Origin: Methyloglobulus sp.
GTDB taxonomy: Bacteria; Pseudomonadota; Gammaproteobacteria; Methylococcales; Methylomonadaceae
Reading direction: 5' to 3'
DNA: 58,013 nucleotides
Assembly (NCBI GenBank): GCA_013141505.1
Contig: JABFQX010000022.1
Coordinates: 1 to 58,013, forward strand
Shown here piece by piece: positions 40,705-48,469 of this stretch; position 1 is the first letter of the stretch; the number at the start of each line of letters is the position of its first letter. The notes beneath the pieces were generated by a model. That model made no database searches, was not told the origin of the DNA, and was given only the letters and a program-made list of their open reading frames with translations. The translations under genes and the position numbers were made by a program.

Positions 40705-42441
40705 TCATTTTACTGATGCCAAAAAATACAATAAGATTAAGTTAATAATGATGAGGATTGCAGATAAACTCTGCCAAAAGCGTAAGGGATTGCGCTGCAA
40801 CAAAGGAATGCTATCTTCAGCGCTCATGAAGCTGGGGTTGGGGGTATTAAGGTCGTACAGGAATTCGGTCAATTCGTCATAGCGCATTTGCGGGGAGATA
40901 GTCGTGGCTTTTTTTAATGCGCCGTCGATCCAGATAGGCACCATAGGGTTATGATGAAAACTGGAGACGTAGTGCAAGTTGGCAAGGAAGCCTTGGCTGG
41001 GTTTCTCTGGCATATCCTGACCAAATGGCAAAGCGCCATTAAGCATCTCATAGGCAATTACCGCCAGCGAATAAAGGTCAGATTTTACCGTGCCGCGCTG
41101 GCCTAAGTGGTATTCGGGTGCTGTGTAATTCAAAGTACCCAGGATATTGTCTTCATCATCTAACTCAAGTGGCGCAATTTCGGCAATACCGGCAATTTTT
41201 ACCGAACCGAAGTCGATAATTTTTACCACGCCGTTTTTGTCGAACATGATGTTTTCGGGCTTAAGATCTTGATGTAGCATTTCCATGCGGTGGAAAGCAC
41301 GCAGCCCTTTGGCAATTTGCCCCACTATTTTACGGACCGTAATAATGTCAGCTTTGGGATTTACCGCCATCCATTCTCTTAGCGTTTGTCCATCCAGATA
41401 TTCAGTGACGTAATACACGCAGCTTTTAGGGCGGTCAGTGCTGATTATTTTGATGACGTTATCATGATTAATGCGTTTACCCGCCCATTCTTCGTGCAAA
41501 AAATGTTCGATAAAAAGCGTGTCGTCGTCGTAGAGAATGGACGGTGTTTTTAGGATGACTTGGGTGTTGGTCTGGGTATCCAAGGCACGATAAATCTGGG
41601 TGCGCTTGCTGGCATGTAATTCCGCCTCGATGCGATAACCATCCAACAGCATCCCCGGTTGTAACGCAGGAGGAAACGGTAGGTTGGCATGACGGCGCAG
41701 GATTTCGTCTTCCTTGGCTTCGGGCAAGCCATCAACCTTGAGCAGTTGGCAGGTCAGGTTATCATCACTGTTGTTATGCTTAGCCTGTTGCAGAATCTTC
41801 TCAGCCACCAAAGTCAGGTCGGCGCTTTCCCCCAGCAATTTCTTTAGGGTTTTATCGTCAATAAAATCATGTATCCCGTCCGTGGTCATCAAAAACAGGT
41901 CGCCCTGCTCCAAGGGAATAGATTTGTAGTCAACTTCCAACCTGGGTTCTATGCCCATCGCCCGGCTAAGGTAGTTCTTGTCCTGGGAAATCCAGATACG
42001 ATGGTCACGGGTTATCTGTTCGAGATTACCTCTACGTAAACGGTAAATTCGAGAATCGCCAACATGGAATACATATGCCGTCGTTGACTTCAGGATAATA
42101 ATGCTTAAGGTGCTGACCATGCCCTTGGTCGATTGGTAACGAATTTGTCCCTGGCTGTACAACCAGGAATTGGTCGCTGAAAGTACCTTCTGCCCAGCTT
42201 GTTTGATCGACCAGGAATCTGGTGTGCTGAAATAATCACTAAGGAAACTAACGATACAGCATTGGCTCGCCTGTTTGCCAGCATCACTGCCGCTCATGCC
42301 ATCAGCAATGGCGGCAACGATACCTTTATGGGTTAGTTGTGGTTCATTGGGGACAATCGAGCCGACAAAATCTTCATTGTCGTCTTTTATGCCTTTATCG
42401 GTAGTAAAACCGACACTGGCCTTGAGTGAAGATCTGGTCAT
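40705..42441 (-). CDS. Membrane-tethered PP2C phosphatase/Ser-Thr kinase
   Basis: Bifunctional signalling protein of 578 residues. Residues about 1-235 are a PP2C phosphatase with its metal Asp motifs (DDNEDF, AIADGMSGSDAG, VGDSRIYRL, MTTDGIHDFID, NNSDDNLT). About 265-530 is a Hanks kinase with HQDLKPENIMFDKNG and IIDFGSVK; the ATP lysine is in VILKTPS, but the glycine loop is degenerate (ELHASKRTQIY). A single C-terminal TM helix (about 555-575) anchors it with both domains cytosolic. It follows the nitrate transporter by 12 bases. The same pairing is known beside nirBD/nasA in pseudomonads. A role in regulating nitrate uptake is inferred; no substrate is known. Confidence 0.92.
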   Translation of the reverse strand: MTRSSLKASVGFTTDKGIKDDNEDFVGSIVPNEPQLTHKGIVAAIADGMSGSDAGKQASQCCIVSFLSDYFSTPDSWSIKQAGQKVLSATNSWLYSQGQIRYQSTKGMVSTLSIIILKSTTAYVFHVGDSRIYRLRRGNLEQITRDHRIWISQDKNYLSRAMGIEPRLEVDYKSIPLEQGDLFLMTTDGIHDFIDDKTLKKLLGESADLTLVAEKILQQAKHNNSDDNLTCQLLKVDGLPEAKEDEILRRHANLPFPPALQPGMLLDGYRIEAELHASKRTQIYRALDTQTNTQVILKTPSILYDDDTLFIEHFLHEEWAGKRINHDNVIKIISTDRPKSCVYYVTEYLDGQTLREWMAVNPKADIITVRKIVGQIAKGLRAFHRMEMLHQDLKPENIMFDKNGVVKIIDFGSVKIAGIAEIAPLELDDEDNILGTLNYTAPEYHLGQRGTVKSDLYSLAVIAYEMLNGALPFGQDMPEKPSQGFLANLHYVSSFHHNPMVPIWIDGALKKATTISPQMRYDELTEFLYDLNTPNPSFMSAEDSIPLLQRNPLRFWQSLSAILIIINLILLYFLASVK

Positions 42442-42453
42442 GAATGTAATTTA

Positions 42454-43944
42454 TTAATTCAACTCAATCATTTCAATTGACCCATCTTCTTGGACTTCTG
42501 CCATGTGGCCTTTGGGTTCATCAATAAATTGGACAGCTAACAGGACGATCAAGGCAACGCCGTGCATCACCAAAAAAAAGATATTGGGGGTGACAAACGA
42601 TAAAATCGTCAAAAATAATACTCCGCCAACATTGCCATATGCACCTACCATACCAGCAATTTGCCCAGTCATTCGGCGTTTGATTAATGGCACGATAGCG
42701 TACACTGCACCGCAGCCCCCGGAAACAAAGCAAGAGCATGACATCGTGAGTAATACCACAACGGCAATCGGCCATTCTGAATCAATAAATGACATAATGA
42801 AATAACCCGCAGACATACCCGCCATAAAAACAGTCAGTGATAATTTACGCCCAAATTTATCGCTCAGCCAACCACCCGCCGGACGGGCAATAAGGTTAAT
42901 AAAGGCAAAACTACCGCCCAGCAAACCCGCTTGAACCATCGTAATATTTTGGGATTCATGAAAAGTTTCGAAGAAAAACATCGGCAACATCGACACGACA
43001 GCCAATTCCGAACCAAATGCAATCATGTAGGCCAAATCCAGAACGGCAACTTGCTTGAACTTGTATTTGTGGATTTCAGCCACTGGTTTTTGTAGATGCT
43101 CTTCATTTACATGGATAATTTTATACACGTTATACACGTACAAACACCAAATCCCGATGTGGATAAAAATGGCTGCCGTGTCTGATATTAGATTGGTATA
43201 GTTTGAGCCACCCGCTGATGAAAGTTTCCAGGTAAGCAAACTCAGGGTGGCATACAAGGGAATGTTCATTGCTATGTAAAAGAACAAATCCCAGATACTG
43301 CTGACTTCCATCGCCCCTGCTTTTTTCGGTTTGAAGTAGGTTGAACCTTTGGGTGTGTCTGTCACGCTGAAGAAATACACAACGGAATAAAGTAGCGAGA
43401 TAACGCCTGTACTGCCAATGGCATAACGCCAACCTTCATCACCGCCAAAGATCAGTGCAAGCGACGGTAGTGCAATCGCTGCTGCTGCCGAGCCAAAATT
43501 ACCCCAACCACCATAAATGCCTTCGGCGATCCCGACCTGTCTTGCCGGAAACCACTCGCCGACCATGCGTATGCCAATCACAAAACCTGCACCTATAAAA
43601 CCCATTAGGAATCGAGCCAACGCCAATTGCTCAAAGCTATCTGCCGTAGCAAACATGAAACAGGGAATGCTACCCAATGCCAGTAAAGTCGAATAAGTGC
43701 GTTTAGGGCCGAACTTATCAACCAGGATACCGATAACAATACGGGCTGGAATGGTCAGCGCCACGTTTAAGATCAGAATGGTTTTTATTTCCGGCTGGCT
43801 TAGGTTCAGGGTTTTAGCAATTGCCAGCATCAATGGTGCATGGTTAAACCACACGACAAAGCTGATGAAAAACGCCATCCAGGTCATGTGGAGGATTTTA
43901 ATGTTCCCCGAAAATGAGAACAGGTTGAGTTTTGGTGATGACAT
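42454..43944 (-). CDS. Nitrate/nitrite MFS transporter (NarK/NasA type)
   Basis: Major facilitator protein of 496 residues with about 12 TM helices, nitrate/nitrite porter family. The first helix follows MSSPKLNLFSFSGNIKILHMTWMAFFISFVVWF, and both nitrate-signature glycine-rich segments are present (GGWGNFGSAAAAI; GAYGNVGGVLFLTI). The frame extends to 43983, but ATG 43944 has GGAG 9 bases upstream and lies downstream of a minus-strand sigma-54 promoter. It starts the leftward arm of the nitrate locus with the phosphatase/kinase gene. Confidence 0.92.
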   Translation of the reverse strand: MSSPKLNLFSFSGNIKILHMTWMAFFISFVVWFNHAPLMLAIAKTLNLSQPEIKTILILNVALTIPARIVIGILVDKFGPKRTYSTLLALGSIPCFMFATADSFEQLALARFLMGFIGAGFVIGIRMVGEWFPARQVGIAEGIYGGWGNFGSAAAAIALPSLALIFGGDEGWRYAIGSTGVISLLYSVVYFFSVTDTPKGSTYFKPKKAGAMEVSSIWDLFFYIAMNIPLYATLSLLTWKLSSAGGSNYTNLISDTAAIFIHIGIWCLYVYNVYKIIHVNEEHLQKPVAEIHKYKFKQVAVLDLAYMIAFGSELAVVSMLPMFFFETFHESQNITMVQAGLLGGSFAFINLIARPAGGWLSDKFGRKLSLTVFMAGMSAGYFIMSFIDSEWPIAVVVLLTMSCSCFVSGGCGAVYAIVPLIKRRMTGQIAGMVGAYGNVGGVLFLTILSFVTPNIFFLVMHGVALIVLLAVQFIDEPKGHMAEVQEDGSIEMIELN

Positions 43945-43988
43945 TGTGACTAGCTCCAGCCAAAATATAAAAAGGTTAATCATGCCAA

Positions 43989-44004
43989 AGCAATAATTAT
44001 GCCA
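43989..44004 (-). promoter_or_regulatory. Sigma-54 promoter for the nitrate transporter operon
   Basis: Minus-strand TGGCATAATTATTGCT matches the sigma-54 consensus TGGCAC-N5-TTGCW with the exact 10-base GG-GC spacing and one mismatch in the -24 box. The predicted start site is near 43978, giving a leader of about 35 bases before ATG 43944. Confidence 0.8.
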
Positions 44005-44056
44005 CCCATAAGAATCAATACTGGCTATACCTAGGTGATGTTGTTGCGTCCATTTT

Positions 44057-44134
44057 GGTGCATGACTTCACTAATGCAGCAATATTCGATCTTTCTTGGT
44101 GCAAACCTCAGTGTTATTGCACATTATTTGTGCA
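44057..44134. promoter_or_regulatory. NtrC-like activator sites between divergent operons
   Basis: A 17-bp dyad TGCACA-TTATT-TGTGCA (44118-44134) has the 6-5-6 geometry of NtrC sites. Two further GGTGCA half sites lie at 44057-44062 and 44098-44103. The dyad centre is about 130 bases from each of the two divergent sigma-54 promoters, a normal enhancer distance, so one activator cluster may serve both operons. Confidence 0.7.
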
Positions 44135-44252
44135 TAAGTTGGTGTGGTTAGCTGAATAATTTTATGAAACCATCTAAAATAGATTTTTATTTTATCTGTA
44201 ACTTTCTGTAATAATTATCAATAATAAATTTTACGATACTGGTAATAAAAAT

Positions 44253-44268
44253 TGGCATAACTTATGCT
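44253..44268 (+). promoter_or_regulatory. Sigma-54 promoter for the nirBD-nas operon
   Basis: TGGCATAACTTATGCT has GG and GC separated by exactly 10 bases, as in TGGCAC-N5-TTGCW; mismatches are at the end of the -24 box and the first base of the -12 box. The predicted transcription start is near 44279, just ahead of the ANTAR-type leader. Confidence 0.75.
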
Positions 44269-44313
44269 TTCCAATTATTAGAGGGCATATTGTGAAATAG
44301 AGCCTATCAATAA

Positions 44314-44399
44314 GCTTATAGCTGAGCAATCTGACAAAGGCGTCGATTAAACAACAGGTGTTGTTATTAACACCCTCGCGTTTATAGACGTTTTTTTTT
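44314..44399 (+). promoter_or_regulatory. ANTAR-target antitermination leader of nirB
   Basis: Two adjacent hairpins have six-base loops with A at position 1 and G at position 4, the ANTAR recognition pattern. P1 has stem 44314-44317/44324-44327 and loop ATAGCT. P2 has stem 44328-44335/44342-44348 with one bulge and loop AAAGGC. The 3' side of P2 is also the 5' side of a terminator hairpin (CGTC-TAAAC-GGTGTT ... AACACC-GTTTA-GACG, 44341-44390) followed by nine T. P2 and the terminator cannot form together. An ANTAR protein gene lies at the end of the operon. Confidence 0.8.
44341..44399 (+). terminator. Leader terminator upstream of nirB
   Basis: Long hairpin with three paired blocks (4, 5 and 6 bp) separated by small internal loops, arms 44341-44362 and 44369-44390, with T9 at 44391-44399. 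It lies 137 bases before the nirB ATG and would stop transcription unless the overlapping P2 hairpin is stabilised. Confidence 0.85.
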
Positions 44400-44535
44400 G
44401 TCCAAACATTTAAATTTAGCGCTCGTTACTTACGGGCTTTTACAAAATTTACCCTGACTAAATTGTCAGGAGATTCTTAGCTATCGAGCATATTTAACAT
44501 TTCAGTAAGTAGCAGTTGGATTGTCGAGGTAAATT

Positions 44536-47073
44536 ATGACTAAAAAACAATCATTGGTTGTTATCGGTAATGGCATGGTGGGTCAGAATTTTCTGGCCAG
44601 TCTCATGGCAAGCCAGTGCAAAGACAATTATCACATTACGACGTTCTGTGAAGAGCCACGGGCAGCTTATGACCGAGTGCATTTATCCGCCTTTTTCTCT
44701 GGAAAAACCGCAGCCGATTTGGCTTTAGCCGATGAAGATTTTTTTGCAGCCAACGGCATCACAATCCATTTAGGTGACAAAGCTGACCACATAGACCGCA
44801 ACAGCAAGACCGTCACTTCGGCCTTAGGCATCACTATTGCCTATGACGTACTGGTTCTGGCAACGGGTTCTTACCCTTTTGTGCCTCCCGTTCCAGGCCA
44901 CGACAGGCCAAATTGCCTAGTTTATCGCACGATTGAAGACCTTGAAGCGATGGCGAAGGCTGCAAAATCCAGCAAAATCGGTGTTGTCGTCGGCGGTGGC
45001 TTATTAGGTTTGGAAGCTGCTAAGGCATTAACCGACCTGGGCTTGGAAACACATGTCGTCGAATTTGCGCCACGCCTGATGGCAGTTCAGTTGGATGAAG
45101 CGGGTGGTGCGATGCTGCGCCGCAAGGTGGAAGCCTTGGGCTTGCAAGTGCATACCGGCAAAAACACAACGCAGATCATCAACGGCGATCTGTGCGTCAA
45201 CAAGATGTGTTTCGCTGACGGCGAAGAGCTTGAAACCGACATCGTACTATTTTCAGCAGGTATTCGTCCGCGTGATGACATTGCCCGTGCTAGTGGCCTG
45301 GAAGTAGGGCCACGCGGAGGCATCGTAATTGATAACCAATGCAAGACTTCAGATCCCTTTATTTACGCCATCGGTGAATGTGCGCTGTGGAATGGCATGA
45401 TCTACGGTCTGGTTGCGCCGGGTTATGCGATGGCACGGACTGTTGTTGCCGATCTCGCTGGTGAACAGGCCAGCTTTACTGGTGCAGACATGAGCACCAA
45501 GCTCAAATTGATGGGTGTTGATGTCGCCAGCATCGGCGATGCCCACGCCAAGTCACAAGGATCACTGGTTTATACCTACCAAAACGGTGCCAGCGAAGTC
45601 TATAAACGCCTGGTCGTCAGTCAGGACAAAAAGCAGTTGCTAGGTGCTGTGTTAGTCGGCGAAGTGTCCGGTTACGGTACTTTATTACAATATTGCTTAA
45701 ATGGTATTGAATTGCCGGAAAATCCGGATTCCCTGATATTGCCACATCGCTCCGACGAATCAGTCGGTTTGGGGCCGGACGCGCTACCCATGTCTGCCCA
45801 GATTTGTTCCTGCTATGACGTGACCAAAGGTGCAATATGCCAAGCAATAGAAGCAGGAGCTGCCTCGCTCGGTGCATTAAAAGCGGAGACCAAGGCTTCT
45901 ACTGGCTGTGGCGGTTGCTCGGCGTTATTAAAGTCGGTGATGGATTGTGAATTACTCAAGCAAGGTATTGAAGTCAATACTGATATTTGCGAACACTTCC
46001 CTTATACCCGTCAGGATTTATATAACCTCGTCGTCGTTGAGCAAATCAAGACCTTCGACGGACTGTTAGTAAGCCACGGCAAAGGTCGCGGTTGTGATAT
46101 TTGCAAACCTGCCATCGGCTCTATTTTGGCATCCTATTGGAACGAATACGTTTTAGCCAATGACCATTTGGGCTTACAGGATACCAACGATACTTTTTTA
46201 GCAAATATGCAAAAGGACGGTACATACTCCGTAGTACCCCGAATTACTGGCGGGGAAATCAGCCCTGACATGTTGATTGCACTTGGTCAAGTTGGCAAAA
46301 AATACAAGCTGTATACCAAGATTACTGGCGGCCAACGGGTCGATTTGTTTGGCGCACGGGTAGATCAGTTACCGCATATCTGGAAAGAATTGATTGATGC
46401 CGGATTTGAATCCGGTCACGCTTATGGCAAATCCTTACGTACCGTGAAATCCTGTGTGGGCAGTACCTGGTGCCGTTATGGCGTTGACGACAGCGTGGGC
46501 TTAGCCATTGAATTGGAAAACCGCTACAAAGGTTTGCGGTCGCCGCATAAAATCAAATTTGCCGTATCCGGTTGTACCCGCGAATGTGCGGAAGCACAAG
46601 GTAAGGATGTTGGCGTGATTGCCACCGAAAATGGCTGGAATCTGTACGTATGCGGTAATGGCGGCATGAAGCCACGTCATGCTGACTTGTTTGCTACGGG
46701 CTTAGATAAAGAAACCCTAATCAAGTACATCGACCGCTTCCTGATATTTTATGTACGCACGGCAGCCCGTCTGCAACGTACGTCGGTATGGATGGAGAAT
46801 ATGGAAGGCGGCCTGGATTATCTTAAAGGCGTTGTCATTGATGACAAACTCGGACTGTGCGAGCAGTTGGAGCAACAAATGGAACATGTTATCGACACCT
46901 ATCAATGCGAATGGAAAACAACGATTGAGGATGAAAACAAACTGAAACGTTTCCGGCATTTTATTAACAGCGATCAACCGGATGACAATGTGGTATTCGT
47001 CGAGGAACGCGGGCAAATAAGGCCTGCGGATGAAGAAGAGCGTAAACACTTCAACTTGATGGAGGTTGCTTGA
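44536..47073 (+). CDS. nirB: Assimilatory nitrite reductase large subunit
   Basis: NAD(P)H-dependent siroheme nitrite reductase of 845 residues, reducing nitrite to ammonium in the cytoplasm. It has an N-terminal FAD domain (GNGMVGQNF), NAD-binding VVVGGGLLGLEAA near residue 155, two BFD-like [2Fe-2S] segments (ICSCYDVTKGAIC...TGCGGC; GCDICKPAIGS) and C-terminal nitrite/sulfite reductase domains with the siroheme/[4Fe-4S] cysteines SCVGSTWCRYG and SGCTRECAE. GAGG lies 6 bases before the ATG. It is the first structural gene after the ANTAR leader. Confidence 0.97.
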   Translation: MTKKQSLVVIGNGMVGQNFLASLMASQCKDNYHITTFCEEPRAAYDRVHLSAFFSGKTAADLALADEDFFAANGITIHLGDKADHIDRNSKTVTSALGITIAYDVLVLATGSYPFVPPVPGHDRPNCLVYRTIEDLEAMAKAAKSSKIGVVVGGGLLGLEAAKALTDLGLETHVVEFAPRLMAVQLDEAGGAMLRRKVEALGLQVHTGKNTTQIINGDLCVNKMCFADGEELETDIVLFSAGIRPRDDIARASGLEVGPRGGIVIDNQCKTSDPFIYAIGECALWNGMIYGLVAPGYAMARTVVADLAGEQASFTGADMSTKLKLMGVDVASIGDAHAKSQGSLVYTYQNGASEVYKRLVVSQDKKQLLGAVLVGEVSGYGTLLQYCLNGIELPENPDSLILPHRSDESVGLGPDALPMSAQICSCYDVTKGAICQAIEAGAASLGALKAETKASTGCGGCSALLKSVMDCELLKQGIEVNTDICEHFPYTRQDLYNLVVVEQIKTFDGLLVSHGKGRGCDICKPAIGSILASYWNEYVLANDHLGLQDTNDTFLANMQKDGTYSVVPRITGGEISPDMLIALGQVGKKYKLYTKITGGQRVDLFGARVDQLPHIWKELIDAGFESGHAYGKSLRTVKSCVGSTWCRYGVDDSVGLAIELENRYKGLRSPHKIKFAVSGCTRECAEAQGKDVGVIATENGWNLYVCGNGGMKPRHADLFATGLDKETLIKYIDRFLIFYVRTAARLQRTSVWMENMEGGLDYLKGVVIDDKLGLCEQLEQQMEHVIDTYQCEWKTTIEDENKLKRFRHFINSDQPDDNVVFVEERGQIRPADEEERKHFNLMEVA

Positions 47074-47447
47074 TGTCTTCATGGAAGGATATTTGCAGCG
47101 CCGAAGATTTACAACCAGACTCAGGCGTATGCGCGCTGGTGGAAGGCCAACAAGTGGCAATCTTCTTTTTAGTGAGGGAAGAAGTTGTGTATGCCATCCA
47201 TAACTACGATCCCATTGGCAAGGCCAACGTGCTTTCGCGTGGCATGATTGGCGATATCAAAGGCGAGCTTGTGGTTGCATCGCCCTTGTACAAGCAGCAT
47301 TTCAGCCTTAAGACTGGCATTTGTCTCGAAGATGAAAGCATCGTCGTACCACCTTACCCTGTTCGCATACAAAATGGCAGAGTTGAAATACAAGTTACGA
47401 CCACTGGTGTTTCTCAAGGTCGTCCATACGAAGAGGCGAGCGCATGA
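47073..47447 (+). CDS. nirD: Nitrite reductase small subunit
   Basis: Rieske-fold small subunit of 124 residues. As in other NirD proteins the cluster ligands are absent; the fold residues NYDPIGKANVLSRGMIGD, PLYKQHFSLKTG and CLEDE remain. ATG 47073 is preceded by GGAGG (47061-47065). It begins on the last base of the nirB stop codon and overlaps the next gene by 4 bases. Confidence 0.94.
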   Translation: MSSWKDICSAEDLQPDSGVCALVEGQQVAIFFLVREEVVYAIHNYDPIGKANVLSRGMIGDIKGELVVASPLYKQHFSLKTGICLEDESIVVPPYPVRIQNGRVEIQVTTTGVSQGRPYEEASA

Positions 47448-48361
47448 AAATCAATTATTACATCGCCGATGTCTTTACCAAGCAGTTATTTAACGGTGCC
47501 CAAATAGCGGTATTTCCCAATGCTGATGGCTTAAGTGATGCAACCATGAAACTGCTGGCGCGGGAATTAAACCTGACTGAAACGGTTTTTGTGTTCCATC
47601 CAGAACAGGGTGATAACAAACGCAAAATGCGCGTTTTTAGCCCCAAAAAGGAACTCGATTTTGCTGGACATCCGATTATTGCCACAGCTTATATACTCGG
47701 CTTATGCGGCGATATTCCTTTAAAAGAAGGGATTACACCGATTGTTCTGGAACAAAACGCTGGGGCAGTTAATGCCAATATCTCAGTGGTTGACGGTAAA
47801 CCTACCTTCGTGCAATTTGCCCGTACCGTGGTTTCAATAATCGACCGATTTGCACCGACGGATGAAGAGCTTGCCAGTTTTTTAGGCATTAAACAATCAG
47901 AACTCGACCATAAAAAATATTCGCCACGCTTGGTTTCTTGCGGTTTTCCTTACCTGATCGTACCCGTATGGAACTACGAAACGGTCAGGCAAGCAAAATT
48001 TAACAGCGCGGCCTGGAGCCAATCCATCGCGCCGCAAACAGCAGCACAGGAAATTTTGCTGTTTGCCCCCAAAACACCGTTTGTCGATTCTGATTTTAAT
48101 GCCCGGTTGCTGGGGCCGCACATTGGCATTTACGATGACCCGCCAATAGGTAGCGCCATGCCCGCATTTGCTTCGTATTTGTGTTCCTTTGAACACACCC
48201 GAAAAGGCACACATGTCTTTGCAGTCGATAGGGGCGATGCCAACAGCCGCCGTAGCGTCATCAACCTGGAAATGGATAATAAAGGCCATGAGCAACTGCC
48301 TTTACGCGTAGGTGGTGAAGCCGTTTTGTTTGCCCAAGGTGCGATTGAGTTGCCGGAATAA
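47444..48361 (+). CDS. PhzF family protein
   Basis: Protein of 305 residues of the PhzF/diaminopimelate-epimerase-like fold, with the typical N-terminus (YYIADVFTKQLFNGAQIAVF), the active-site Glu in LTETVFVF (about residues 44-51), FAGHPIIATAY and a C-terminal DDPPIGSAMPAFASYL segment. PhzF proteins are isomerases with varied, mostly unknown substrates. It overlaps nirD (ATGA) and so is translated with the nitrite reductase, an unusual partner. Possible roles are metabolite repair or a small-molecule signal. Confidence 0.85.
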   Translation: MKINYYIADVFTKQLFNGAQIAVFPNADGLSDATMKLLARELNLTETVFVFHPEQGDNKRKMRVFSPKKELDFAGHPIIATAYILGLCGDIPLKEGITPIVLEQNAGAVNANISVVDGKPTFVQFARTVVSIIDRFAPTDEELASFLGIKQSELDHKKYSPRLVSCGFPYLIVPVWNYETVRQAKFNSAAWSQSIAPQTAAQEILLFAPKTPFVDSDFNARLLGPHIGIYDDPPIGSAMPAFASYLCSFEHTRKGTHVFAVDRGDANSRRSVINLEMDNKGHEQLPLRVGGEAVLFAQGAIELPE

Positions 48362-48400
48362 GGAGACAAGCTATGTATGCAAGTTGTTATATTTCAGCCA

Positions 48401-48428
48401 GTAGAGGCCTAAGATTTTACGCCTCTAC
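48401..48428 (+). other. Intercistronic hairpin
   Basis: Perfect 8-bp stem GTAGAGGC/GCCTCTAC (48401-48408 and 48421-48428, 12-base loop) in the 108-base gap between the PhzF gene and the nitrate reductase gene. There is no T-run, so it is more likely an mRNA-stabilising or processing element than a terminator. Confidence 0.5.
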
Positions 48429-48469
48429 ACAGGATAACTTTAACATCCGCTCTAGTTGGGGATAGTTGT

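Noticed and set aside
40613-40882. 89-codon plus-strand frame overlapping the kinase gene end
   Set aside because: Most of it is antisense to the kinase C-terminus and the protein looks random.
44453-44470. Third hexaloop hairpin (CCTGAC/GTCAGG) between the terminator and nirB
   Set aside because: The loop starts with T and lacks G at position 4, so it does not fit the ANTAR pattern; it lies downstream of the terminator.
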